A stretch of 64,000 nucleotides of DNA, taken from Azorhizobium doebereinerae UFLA1-100 (GTDB lineage: Bacteria; Pseudomonadota; Alphaproteobacteria; Rhizobiales; Xanthobacteraceae). The notes below the pieces were generated by a model. It saw only the letters and a program-made list of their open reading frames with translations, was not told the origin of the DNA and did not search any database. The stretch lies in contig NZ_AXBA01000004.1 in NCBI RefSeq assembly GCF_000473085.1, positions 183,166-247,165 on the forward strand, read 5' to 3'. A program made the position numbers and the translations under genes. Below, one piece after another: positions 10,986 through 18,919 of this stretch (within the stretch, counting starts at the first letter, position 1; each line of letters starts with the position of its first letter).

Positions 10986-11534
10986 TCACGGTTGCAGGAT
11001 CGGCGTCTCGCCCTCGGGCAGGCCGATGTCGAAGACGTTCAGGGTGAAGGCCACCAGCGTGTAATAGCCGATGAGGCCCACCAGCTCGACCACGCCGGCT
11101 TCGCCCAGGGCGGCGACGGCGCGGGCATAGAGCGCGTCCGGCGCGCGCCCGCTCTCCACCACCGCCTTGCTGAAGTCGTAGACGAGCCGCGCCGGCGCGC
11201 CGTCGAGCGGCGGGGTGGCGCGGTCGGCGATGGCCTCGATCACCTGCGGGGAAAGGCCCGCCTTCAGGCCCTCGCGGGCATGGGCGTACCATTCGAAATG
11301 GGAGGTCCAGCGCCGCGCCACCACCAGGATGGCCAGTTCCGACAGGTCCGGCGGCAGGCTGGTGTCGTAGCGCACGAAGGCGCCCAGATGTTGCGCCCGG
11401 CGGCCCAGCTCCGGACTGTGCAGCCAGGCCCGGAGCGGGGCGGGCACGCGGCCGCGCTTGCCGGCGACGGCTTCTTCCGCCACGGCCCGCTGGGCGGGCG
11501 TCATCTCCTCGGGGGACAGGTCCTTGATGCGCAT
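10986..11534 (-). CDS. Carboxymuconolactone decarboxylase-family protein
   Basis: All-helical protein of 182 aa of the CMD/AhpD fold. The start MRIKDLSPEEMTPAQR is clear and lies 8 bp after the previous stop. The region LSELAILVVARRWTSHFEWYAHAREGLKAGLS matches the conserved core with its Glu and His. The CXXC of the AhpD peroxidase branch is absent, which favours a PcaC-like decarboxylase or hydrolase role. This agrees with its place among lactone and alpha/beta hydrolase genes. Confidence 0.82.
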   Translation of the reverse strand: MRIKDLSPEEMTPAQRAVAEEAVAGKRGRVPAPLRAWLHSPELGRRAQHLGAFVRYDTSLPPDLSELAILVVARRWTSHFEWYAHAREGLKAGLSPQVIEAIADRATPPLDGAPARLVYDFSKAVVESGRAPDALYARAVAALGEAGVVELVGLIGYYTLVAFTLNVFDIGLPEGETPILQP

Positions 11535-11542
11535 GGGGGCTC

Positions 11543-12355
11543 TCACGGCAGGAAATCGGCAAGCGCCGCGTTGAAGGCGGCCGGCTGCTCGATATTGGGA
11601 AGGTGGCCGGCGCCGGCGATCTCGACGAAGCGCCCGTCCGGCACCTCGGCCGCCAACGCCCGCAGGGTGGCGGGCAGGGCGCCGTCGGCGGCGCCGGCCA
11701 GCATCAAGGCGGGGCATGCGAGACCGGCGAGGCCGGCGCGGAAGTCGAACGCCTGGAGGGCGGGCACGGCGCGCAGGAAGCCGGGCAGGGGCGTGGCGGC
11801 GATCATCGCCCCCACGTGCCGCACGCCCGCGCCCCGGGCGGCGAGCGCGGCGGGGGTGAACCAGCGCGCCAGGGTGGGTTCCGCAAGACCCGCCATGCCG
11901 TGTTCGCGGGCGGTGGCGATGCGCCCGTCCCAGGCCTGCGCGCCGCCCGGCGGCGTCGCCGCCTGCCCGTCGGCCATGACCAGGCGCGCCACCCGCTCCG
12001 GGTTGCGCAAGGCGGCGCCGAGGCAGGTGGCGGCGCCCATGGAGATGCCCACCAGATGGGCGCGGGCGATGCCGAAATGGTCCATCAGCGCCAGCAGGTC
12101 GCCGGCCAATTGCGCCATGGTGCAGTCCGCCTGCGGCACGCCGGTCTCTCCATGCCCGCGCTGGTCGTAGCGCAGGATGCGGAAGCGGGGCGCGAAGGCG
12201 GCGGCCTGGGCGTCCCACAGCGTCAGGTCGGTCATCAGTGAATTGCTGAACACCAGCCAGGGCGCGCCCTCCGCCCCCTCGGTGCGGCAGCGGAAGGTGA
12301 GGCCGTCCAGGGTGACGGCATGATCCTTCGGGGCTTGCATCGCCATGGCCGTCAT
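11543..12355 (-). CDS. Alpha/beta hydrolase, 3-oxoadipate enol-lactonase (PcaD)-like
   Basis: Hydrolase of 270 aa. The chosen ATG at 12355 overlaps the preceding stop in the ATGA manner. The chain shows RYDQRGHGET, the nucleophile elbow GISMGAA, a late Asp in AGAADGALP and the catalytic His in GAGHLPNIEQPAAF. The pattern NSLMTDLTLWDAQ near the N-terminus is typical of PcaD-type enol-lactonases. With the CMD-family neighbour it resembles a pcaCD pair, but the pcaGH-B genes are missing from the operon, so a different lactone is possible. Confidence 0.8.
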   Translation of the reverse strand: MTAMAMQAPKDHAVTLDGLTFRCRTEGAEGAPWLVFSNSLMTDLTLWDAQAAAFAPRFRILRYDQRGHGETGVPQADCTMAQLAGDLLALMDHFGIARAHLVGISMGAATCLGAALRNPERVARLVMADGQAATPPGGAQAWDGRIATAREHGMAGLAEPTLARWFTPAALAARGAGVRHVGAMIAATPLPGFLRAVPALQAFDFRAGLAGLACPALMLAGAADGALPATLRALAAEVPDGRFVEIAGAGHLPNIEQPAAFNAALADFLP

Positions 12356-12957
12356 CCGCGGAAATAGGGGGCGTAGAGATTGAACATCTGCGCGCCCGCT
12401 CCCGACAGGGTGCCGAGCGCCGCGCGCAGCGCCTCCCGGCTCACCGGCCCGGCGAATTCGGCGATCAGCCACACGGTCTCCGCGCCGGGGCCGGCTTGCC
12501 GGAACAGGCGCAGCTGGATCAGGCCCGGCAACAGGGCTGCCGCCGCCGTGGCCGTGGCGGCGAACGCCTCGGCGCCGCCGTCGGGCCGGTAGCGCGCCGC
12601 CAGGAGGGCGGCGGCCTCGCCGGCGGGGCGGGTCAGCGCATCGCCCGCTCCCATCTGCTCGGCCACCACCCGCTGCCGGCCCAAAGTGCGCGGCAGGAGC
12701 CGGCGGCTCCAGGGCGTGGAATTGCCGGCGGAGACGGCGCGGTAGTCCGCCGTTTCCAGCGCCGCCGGGGAGGCGAGGTCATAGAGCGCCAGCCAGCGCG
12801 GCCAGCCGTCCAGGCACACCCAGCGCGAGGCGGTCTCGAAGCCCGGCAGCGCCCGGCGCTGCGGGAAATGCTCGGTGTCGTACCAGTCGTTGAATTCCTC
12901 CTCCAGGCCGGCCGGCGGCTCCATGGTGACGAGGAGGAGGCCCTTCGCGGTGGTCAT
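12352..12957 (-). CDS. Conserved hypothetical protein, probable dimeric alpha/beta-barrel fold
   Basis: Protein of 201 aa that I do not assign to a named enzyme. The N-terminal half contains EEEFNDWYDTEHFPQRRALPGFETASRW, the pattern of EthD/YCII-like ferredoxin-fold barrels, and the second half looks like a degenerate repeat. The ATG at 12957 follows AAGGACATCTGGCG. A GTG at 12987 overlapping the upstream stop is the alternative start. It lies between two alpha/beta hydrolase genes in the catabolic operon and could be an isomerase, dehydratase or monooxygenase-like accessory. Confidence 0.65.
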   Translation of the reverse strand: MTTAKGLLLVTMEPPAGLEEEFNDWYDTEHFPQRRALPGFETASRWVCLDGWPRWLALYDLASPAALETADYRAVSAGNSTPWSRRLLPRTLGRQRVVAEQMGAGDALTRPAGEAAALLAARYRPDGGAEAFAATATAAAALLPGLIQLRLFRQAGPGAETVWLIAEFAGPVSREALRAALGTLSGAGAQMFNLYAPYFRG

Positions 12958-12983
12958 CGCCAGATGTCCTTCATGGTTCTCCC

Positions 12984-13796
12984 TCACGAGGCCCGCACCA
13001 GGGCCGGGCGCGGCACGGCGGCGAAGAAGCCGGCCAGCCGCCGCCCCATCTCGTCCGGCGCCTGCACCGGCATCAGGTGGCCGCTGTCGATCACCGCGTA
13101 GCGGGCGTGGGCGATGCGCGCCGCCAGCGGCTCCACCGCCTCGGGCGGGCGCAGCAGATCGTGCGCGCCGGCCAGCACCAGGCAGGGCTGGGCCAGTTCG
13201 CCGAGCCGCTCCTCGATGCGCACGTCGGCCAGCGCCAGATTGGCATGGGCATAGCCCACCGGATCATTGGCCAGGAAGCGCGCGCGATAGGCCGCGAAGA
13301 CCGCCGGATCGCGCCGCATCACGGGCGGATAGGAGCGTTCCAGGCTGGCATCGGCGATCGCCGCCATGCCCGCGCGCACCGCAAGCTCGGAGCGCTCGGC
13401 GAGATAGCGCACCCGGTCGTCCGCCACGGTGAGGGCGGGGGCGCACAAGGCGAGCGCGGCCACAGCCTCCGGCACCGCCAGCGCGTAGGCCACCGCGATG
13501 GCGGCGCCGGCGGCCACCCCGGCCAGCAGCAGCGGGCCGGCGATCCCCAGAGCGGCGGCGATCTGCGCCAGGTCGTCCGCGTGGTCGGACAGGGAGAAGG
13601 GCGCGCGCGGCTTCTCCGATCCGCCGGCGCCGCGCTGGTCGTAGCGCAGCACGCGAAAGTCCTGTTCCAAGGCCGGCATCAGGCCGTCGAAGCTCTCCAG
13701 GCTCCCGCCCAGCTCATGCAGCAGCACCAGCGTTCTGGGGCCATGCCCGGTGAGCGCATAGCGCAGCGTGACGTGATCGAGGGTGATCCAGTTCAT
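12984..13796 (-). CDS. Alpha/beta hydrolase
   Basis: First gene of the minus-strand operon, 270 aa from the ATG at 13796 (MNWITLDHVTLRYALTGHGPRT). It has RYDQRGAGGSEKP, an elbow-position segment LLLAGVAAGAAIAVAYAL, AGAHDLLRPPEAV with the acid residue, and a C-terminal His in VIDSGHLMPVQAP. The expected nucleophile Ser/Cys in GXSXG is replaced: the motif reads GVAAG. The enzyme may therefore be non-hydrolytic, or act like C-C lyase or cofactor-free oxygenase relatives. It is divergent from the LysR gene at 13898. Confidence 0.75.
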   Translation of the reverse strand: MNWITLDHVTLRYALTGHGPRTLVLLHELGGSLESFDGLMPALEQDFRVLRYDQRGAGGSEKPRAPFSLSDHADDLAQIAAALGIAGPLLLAGVAAGAAIAVAYALAVPEAVAALALCAPALTVADDRVRYLAERSELAVRAGMAAIADASLERSYPPVMRRDPAVFAAYRARFLANDPVGYAHANLALADVRIEERLGELAQPCLVLAGAHDLLRPPEAVEPLAARIAHARYAVIDSGHLMPVQAPDEMGRRLAGFFAAVPRPALVRAS

Positions 13797-13897
13797 GCAC
13801 AGACCGATCGGAGGAGGGATTTGACGGCGGGGAAGGGGGCTGCCAGAAAATCGTCCGGCGCCCCCGCGCACCCGGCCGCCGCCGAGGGAGACCTGCC

Positions 13898-14839
13898 ATC
13901 GACATCCGAGGCCTTCGCTATTTCGTCGAGGTGGCGCGCGCCGGCAGCGTCAGCCGCGCCTCGACCATCCTGAACATCGCGCAGCCCGCGCTGAGCCGCC
14001 AACTGATGAAGCTGGAGGAGGAATTGGGCGTGAGCCTGCTGGTGCGCCACGGCCGGGGCGTGCGGCTGACCCGCGCCGGCGGCTCGCTGCTGGAGCATGC
14101 CAATGCGGTGCTGCGGCAGGTGGACCAGATCTCCGAGCTGGTGCGGGCGCCGGAGCAGAGCTTCGCCGGCCATGTGGTGCTCGGCGTGCCGCCGGCGGCC
14201 GGGCTCATCGTCGCGCCGGTGGTGGTGGAGATGCTGCGCGAGCGCTGGCCGCACGCCTCCATCCATGTGCGCGAGGGCATCAGTTCCTCGCTGGAAGAGT
14301 GGCTGCTGGACCGCAGGCTGGATCTCGCCATCCTCTACAACCCGCCGCCGCTGGACGGCATCGCCCTCACCCCGATCCTTCACGAGCGGATGGTGGCTGC
14401 CGGCCCCATGGGCAAAGGCGAGGCCAGCGGGCGCACGATCCGCTGGCGCGACATCTCCGCACTGCCGCTGATCCTGCCGTCGCTGCCACACAGCAACCGG
14501 CGGATGATCGAGCAGGCGGCGCTCCAGCGCGGCGCCCGCCTCAACGTGGTGTTCGAGGTGGACAGCGTGTCCATGACCAAGGCCATGGTGAAGCGCGGGC
14601 TGGGCTGGACGATCCTTGCCCATGCGGCGGTGGCGGCCGAGGCGGAGCGCGGCGAGATGCAGGTGCGCATCATCGACCGCCCGCCGCTGATCTCCACCGT
14701 GTCCATCGGCATGCCGCGGGAAGCCCAGCCCACCGGGCTCGCCCACGAACTGCTTGACGTGGTGCGCGGCGTCATCGTCGAGCGTGTCACCGCCGGCGCG
14801 TGGTTCGGCGCCAAGGTGGTGGACGACTACATCCGCTGA
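13898..14839 (+). CDS. LysR-family transcriptional regulator, probable ATC start
   Basis: LysR regulator of about 313 aa. The complete helix-turn-helix reads DIRGLRYFVEVARAGSVSRASTIL and continues through AQPALSRQLMKLEEELG. The only canonical in-frame start nearby, GTG at 13931, would remove the first recognition-domain helix. The ATC at 13898 falls where Met is normally found and lies 7 nt after GAGGGAG (13884-13890). I see no in-frame ATG, GTG or TTG in the roughly 130 bp upstream of it. It is divergent from the catabolic operon starting at 13796 and is its likely regulator. The effector domain (about residues 90-300) is of ordinary length. Confidence 0.85.
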   Translation: MDIRGLRYFVEVARAGSVSRASTILNIAQPALSRQLMKLEEELGVSLLVRHGRGVRLTRAGGSLLEHANAVLRQVDQISELVRAPEQSFAGHVVLGVPPAAGLIVAPVVVEMLRERWPHASIHVREGISSSLEEWLLDRRLDLAILYNPPPLDGIALTPILHERMVAAGPMGKGEASGRTIRWRDISALPLILPSLPHSNRRMIEQAALQRGARLNVVFEVDSVSMTKAMVKRGLGWTILAHAAVAAEAERGEMQVRIIDRPPLISTVSIGMPREAQPTGLAHELLDVVRGVIVERVTAGAWFGAKVVDDYIR

Positions 14840-14850
14840 CGCCACAGCGC

Positions 14851-16164
14851 TCACTCGCCGGCCTTCACGGCGACGGGCGCGGCCAGCGGCGCGGCGGCGG
14901 CAGGCTCGGCCGGGGGCGCGGAGATTTCGGCCATGTAGGCGTTGAACTTGGCGCGGTCGAAGGCGTTTTCCCACTTGGCGACGACGAACACGGCCACCGT
15001 GTTGCCGACCACGTTGGTCAGCGCGGTGCAGGTGGCCATCAGCCGGTCGACGCCGAACAGCAGGCCGAGCCCGTTCAGTGGCAGCGCCCGCACCGTCTGG
15101 AGCGTGGCGGCGAGCTTGATGAAGGCGCCGCCGGCGACCGTGGTGCCGCCCTTGGAGGTGAGCAGCATGATGGCGAGCACGCCGATCTGCTGGCCGAGCG
15201 AGAACGGCGTGTCGGTGGCCTGGGCGATGAAGCCGACCGCGATGGCCATGTAGATGGCGGTGCCGTCCAGGTTGAAGCTGTAGCCGGCGGGCAGCACGAA
15301 GCCGACCACCGCCTCGTCGCAGCCGGCCTTCTCCAGCTTCTGCATCAGGCGGGGCAGGGCGACCTCGCCGGAGGCGGTGCCGAGCACCAGCAGCAGCTCC
15401 TCGCGCACCAGCCGGATCAGCTTGAAGATGGACAGCTTGGCGAAGGCGCAGACTGAGCCGAGGATCACCAGGACGAAGAACAGCGAGGTGGCATAATAGA
15501 GCGCGACCAGCTGGGCGAGGTAGACCAGCGTGCCCGAGCCGTGCGCGCCCACCGCCGCCGCGATGGCGCCGAACGCGCCGATGGGCGCCACCTTCATGAT
15601 GAAGCCGAGGATGCGGAACAGGATGGTCTGCGCTTCCTCGATGCCGCGCAGGATGGGGGAGTCCTCCTTCGCGCCCACGCTCAGCGCCGCGCCGGTGAGG
15701 ATGGAGATGAACAGCACCTGGAGGATCTCGCCCTTGGCGAAGGCATCGATGATGGTGTTCGGGATGATCGACAGGAAGAAGCCGACCGCCGTGAAGTGGC
15801 TGGCGGTGTTCGATATTTTGGTGACGCTGTCGCTCATGGCGAGGTGGGTGGCGTGCAGGCCCGAGCCGGGCTCGAACACGTTGACCACCACGAAGCCGAG
15901 CGCCATGCCCACCGTGGTCAGCACCTCGAAATAGAGCAGGGCCTTGAAGGCGAGGCGGCCGAGCTGGCGCATGTCGCGCACATGGGTGAGGCCGAGCACG
16001 ACGGAGCAGAAGATGATCGGCCCCAGCAGCATGCGCAGCAGGCCGATGAAGGCATCGCCCAGCGGCTTCATCTCGATGGCGGTCGCGGGCGCGAGCAGGC
16101 CGAGCGCGATGCCGAGCGCGATGGCGATGAGCACCTGGACGTAAAGCTGGCGAAGGCGTGCCAT
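14851..16164 (-). CDS. dctA: C4-dicarboxylate/cation symporter DctA
   Basis: Inner-membrane carrier of 437 aa of the dicarboxylate/amino acid:cation symporter family. It begins with a membrane segment (LYVQVLIAIALGIALGLLAP). It contains the serine-poor hairpin region LLTSKGGTTVAGGAFIKLAATL and the substrate/cation motif YSFNLDGTAIYMAIAVGFIAQATDTP, as well as DRLMATCTALTNVVGNTVAVFVVAKWE. It imports succinate, fumarate and malate. GGGAGCGG lies upstream of the start. No dctBD two-component pair is adjacent. The neighbouring IclR and pca genes suggest co-use of aromatic acids and TCA-cycle acids. Confidence 0.92.
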   Translation of the reverse strand: MARLRQLYVQVLIAIALGIALGLLAPATAIEMKPLGDAFIGLLRMLLGPIIFCSVVLGLTHVRDMRQLGRLAFKALLYFEVLTTVGMALGFVVVNVFEPGSGLHATHLAMSDSVTKISNTASHFTAVGFFLSIIPNTIIDAFAKGEILQVLFISILTGAALSVGAKEDSPILRGIEEAQTILFRILGFIMKVAPIGAFGAIAAAVGAHGSGTLVYLAQLVALYYATSLFFVLVILGSVCAFAKLSIFKLIRLVREELLLVLGTASGEVALPRLMQKLEKAGCDEAVVGFVLPAGYSFNLDGTAIYMAIAVGFIAQATDTPFSLGQQIGVLAIMLLTSKGGTTVAGGAFIKLAATLQTVRALPLNGLGLLFGVDRLMATCTALTNVVGNTVAVFVVAKWENAFDRAKFNAYMAEISAPPAEPAAAAPLAAPVAVKAGE

Positions 16165-16336
16165 GTTCTGTTTCCGCTCCCATGAGATCGGCGCGCTTCA
16201 GCCACGCCGCCTTATTGCCGCCGATTACATCAACGGCAGGCGCGCCATGTCCAAGTCAATCGGCTGATACGTGGCGATGCCGTTTCGGCATGGCTCGCGG
16301 CGCGCCGCCGGCGGGCGGTTCCATGGTGCCGCGCGG

Positions 16337-17098
16337 CTAGCGCACGATGGAGCGGATCAGCTTCTGCATGGCCTGCATCTGCGGCAGGAAGGTCTCGATC
16401 ATCCGCTCAGGAGAGACCCGCGCCGCCTGGCAGCCGATGTTCATGGCGGCGCGCACCGCGCCATTGGTGTCGAGCACCGGGATGGCGATGGCCCGAAGGC
16501 CGATCTCCAGTTCCTCGTCCACCAGCGCGTAGCCCTGGCCGCGCACCCGCTCCAGCTCCGCCATCAGGTCGGCCATGTCGGTGCGGGTGCGCGGGGTCAG
16601 CGCCGGGCGCGCGGTGTCGCGCAGCCGGGCCTCGGCCTCCCCGGGCGGCAATGCGGCCAGCAGCACCCGCCCCATGGAGGCGCAATAGGCCGGCAGGCGG
16701 CTGCCGACCGCAAGCCCGATGGACATGACGCGGCGCTGCGAGGCGCGCGCCACATAGACGATTTCGGTGCCGTCGAGGATGGAACAGGAGCAGCTCTCCC
16801 CGGTCGCCTCCGACAGGCGCTCCAGATAGGGCTGGACGATGCGCGGCAGCGGCGTCGAGGCGAGATAGGCGTGGCCGAGCCGCAGGATGCGCGGCGTCAG
16901 CGAGAAGAACTTGCCGTCGAAGTCCGCATAGCCGAGCCTGGTGAGCGTCAGCAGGCAGCGCCGGCTGGTGGCCCGGTCCAGCCCGGTGAGGCGGGCCACG
17001 TCGGCGATGGTGAGGCGCTGGCGCGTCTCGTCGAACGCCTCGATCACCGCCAGCCCCTTGGCGAAGCCGCCCAGCGTGTCCGCGTCCCGCTCCTGCAT
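16337..17098 (-). CDS. pcaR: IclR-family regulator of the pca genes (PcaR/PobR type)
   Basis: Regulator of 253 aa from the ATG at 17098, which follows GGGAGCGGGACC. The N-terminal winged helix includes LTIADVARLTGLDRATSRRCLLTLTRLGYAD, and the C-terminal IclR effector domain includes SCSCSILDGTEIVYVARAS and GLRAIAIPVLD. The phrase FAKGLAVIEAF is typical of PcaR/PcaU/PobR proteins. It is divergent from catI/pcaI across a 141-bp region holding two identical-class palindromes. By family, beta-ketoadipate is a likely effector; that part is inferred. Confidence 0.85.
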   Translation of the reverse strand: MQERDADTLGGFAKGLAVIEAFDETRQRLTIADVARLTGLDRATSRRCLLTLTRLGYADFDGKFFSLTPRILRLGHAYLASTPLPRIVQPYLERLSEATGESCSCSILDGTEIVYVARASQRRVMSIGLAVGSRLPAYCASMGRVLLAALPPGEAEARLRDTARPALTPRTRTDMADLMAELERVRGQGYALVDEELEIGLRAIAIPVLDTNGAVRAAMNIGCQAARVSPERMIETFLPQMQAMQKLIRSIVR

Positions 17099-17121
17099 GG
17101 TCCCGCTCCCTTTTCCGTCAT

Positions 17122-17140
17122 TTGTGCGCATATCGCACGA
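17122..17140. promoter_or_regulatory. IclR-type operator, site 1
   Basis: TTGTGCGCATATCGCACGA is a near-perfect palindrome: TGTGCG and CGCACG arms around CATAT. It lies 24 bp upstream of the pcaR start and shares its core with site 2 at 17205. It is placed to repress or autoregulate pcaR. Confidence 0.6.
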
Positions 17141-17204
17141 TTGTCAAATATCGCCCTTGACCCTCTCGCCGGGCTCGCGGCACCATCCGTGCGATAATCA
17201 TTCA

Positions 17205-17223
17205 TTGTGCGCATAACGCACAA
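17205..17223. promoter_or_regulatory. IclR-type operator, site 2
   Basis: TTGTGCGCATAACGCACAA is a palindrome with perfect 7-bp arms around CATAA, 17 bp before the catI/pcaI start. An additional half site (CCGTGCGATAA) lies at about 17188. The pair of matching sites flanking the divergent promoters is strong evidence for binding by the adjacent IclR protein. The palindrome rules out the upstream GTG at 17207 as the gene start. Confidence 0.65.
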
Positions 17224-17239
17224 AACGAGGATGGGAGAG

Positions 17240-18103
17240 ATGGCGCAATTCTTGTCGCTGGAGGACGCGATCCGCGCGTGCGTGCACGACGGCGATACGG
17301 TCGCGATGGAAGGCTTCACCCATCTCATCCCGCATGCGGCGGGCCACGAGATCATCCGCCAGGGCCGGCGCGACCTTGCCCTGGTGCGCATGACGCCGGA
17401 CCTGATCTACGACCAGCTCATCGGCATGGGCTGCGCCCGGGCGCTGCGCTTCTCCTGGGGCGGCAATCCCGGGGTGGGCTCGCTGCACCGCTTCCGCGAC
17501 GCGGTGGAGAACGCCTGGCCCCGGCCGCTGGCGATCGAGGAGCATTCCCACGCCGCCATGGCCAATGCCTATGAGGCGGGGGCCGCCAACCTGCCGTTCG
17601 CCACCCTGCGCGGCTATATCGGCACTGATCTGCCGAAGGTGAACCCGAACATCCGCAGCGTGACCTGCCCGTTCACCGGCGAGGTGCTGGCGGCGGTGGC
17701 GGCGATCCGGCCGGATGTGGCCATCATCCACGCCCAGCGCGCCGACCGGCACGGCAATGTCGCCCTGGAAGGCATCGTCGGCGTGCAGCGCGAAGCGGTG
17801 CTGGCGGCCAAGCGCTCCGTGGTCACGGTGGAGGAGATCGTCGAGGACTTCGGCCCGCGCTCGCCCAACGCCGTCATCCTGCCGTCCTGGACGGTGACCG
17901 CCATCAGCCACGTGCCGGGCGGGGCCTATCCCTCCTATGCCCACGGCTATTACAGCCGCGCCAACGCCTTCTACATCGCCTGGGACGCCATCGCCCGCGA
18001 CCGCGACACCTTCCTCGCCTGGATGGACGCGAACGTGATGAAGAAGACCCCGGCGGATTTCGCCGTCCATGCGCGCCCCGCCGCGCTGGCCGCAGCGTCC
18101 TAA
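17240..18103 (+). CDS. pcaI: 3-oxoadipate CoA-transferase alpha subunit (CatI/PcaI type)
   Basis: Alpha subunit of 287 aa of a family I CoA-transferase, which moves CoA from succinyl-CoA to 3-oxoadipate. The ATG at 17240 follows GATGGGAGAG. Motifs include DGDTVAMEGFTHLIPHAAGHEIIRQG and HAQRADRHGNVALEG. The length matches the longer CatI/glutaconate CoA-transferase branch rather than the roughly 230-aa PcaI branch. It starts the three-gene terminal beta-ketoadipate operon. Glutaconate transfer is the alternative, but pcaF and the IclR context support 3-oxoadipate. Confidence 0.85.
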   Translation: MAQFLSLEDAIRACVHDGDTVAMEGFTHLIPHAAGHEIIRQGRRDLALVRMTPDLIYDQLIGMGCARALRFSWGGNPGVGSLHRFRDAVENAWPRPLAIEEHSHAAMANAYEAGAANLPFATLRGYIGTDLPKVNPNIRSVTCPFTGEVLAAVAAIRPDVAIIHAQRADRHGNVALEGIVGVQREAVLAAKRSVVTVEEIVEDFGPRSPNAVILPSWTVTAISHVPGGAYPSYAHGYYSRANAFYIAWDAIARDRDTFLAWMDANVMKKTPADFAVHARPAALAAAS

Positions 18104-18116
18104 AGGAGGCGGACCC

Positions 18117-18884
18117 GTGAGCGACTTCACCCCCACCGAAATGATGACCATCGCCGCCGCCCGCGCGCTCAAGGCGAGCGACGTGTGCTTCGTCGGCATC
18201 GGCGCCCCCTCCGCCGCCTGCAACCTGGCGCGCCTCACCCATGCCGAGGGCATCACGCTGATCTATGAGAGCGGCACCATCGGCACCGAGCCGCGCGTGC
18301 TGCCTTTGTCCATCGGCGACGGCGAATTGTGCGACACTGCGCTCACCACCGTCTCGGTGCCGGAGATGTTCCGCTACTGGCTCCAGGGCGGGCGCATCAC
18401 CATCGGCTTCCTCGGCGGCGCGCAGATCGACCGTTTCGCCAATCTCAACACCACCGTGGTCGGGCCCTACGACAGGCCGAAGGTGCGGCTGCCGGGCGGC
18501 GGCGGCGCACCGGAGATCGCGGCCCAGAGCGGCGAGGTGTTCATCACCATGGCCATGGGCTCGCGCGCCTTCGTGGAGAAGCTGCCCTTCATCACCTCCA
18601 TGGGCCATGGCGAGGGCGGCGATCATCGCGCCCGCCTCGGCCTCGCCACCAAGGGGCCGACCCGCGTCTTCACCGATTTGTGCGTGATGGAGCCGGACCC
18701 GGAGAGCCGCGAATTGACCGTGGTGTCGCTGCATCCGGGCGTGACGCGCGATCAGGTCCAGGCCGCCTGCATGTGGCCGCTGCGCTTTTCCGCCCAGCCC
18801 GGCGAGACGCCGGCGCCGACCGCCGAGGAACTGGCGATCCTGCGCGACCTGCACGCCCGCACCAAGGCCGCGCACGCGGCCTGA
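18117..18884 (+). CDS. pcaJ: 3-oxoadipate CoA-transferase beta subunit (CatJ/PcaJ type)
   Basis: Beta subunit of 255 aa. The GTG at 18117 is fixed by a consensus AAAGGAGG six to seven bases upstream. The catalytic glutamate of family I transferases is probably Glu51 in LIYESGTIG, where others have ENG. GMG-like glycine loops and LPGGGGAPEIA follow. It partners with the preceding alpha subunit. The gap of 13 bp and the strong ribosome site suggest balanced translation of the two chains. Confidence 0.85.
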   Translation: MSDFTPTEMMTIAAARALKASDVCFVGIGAPSAACNLARLTHAEGITLIYESGTIGTEPRVLPLSIGDGELCDTALTTVSVPEMFRYWLQGGRITIGFLGGAQIDRFANLNTTVVGPYDRPKVRLPGGGGAPEIAAQSGEVFITMAMGSRAFVEKLPFITSMGHGEGGDHRARLGLATKGPTRVFTDLCVMEPDPESRELTVVSLHPGVTRDQVQAACMWPLRFSAQPGETPAPTAEELAILRDLHARTKAAHAA

Positions 18885-18919
18885 GGCACCCCAAACATCA
18901 AGCATAAAGGCAGGACGGG

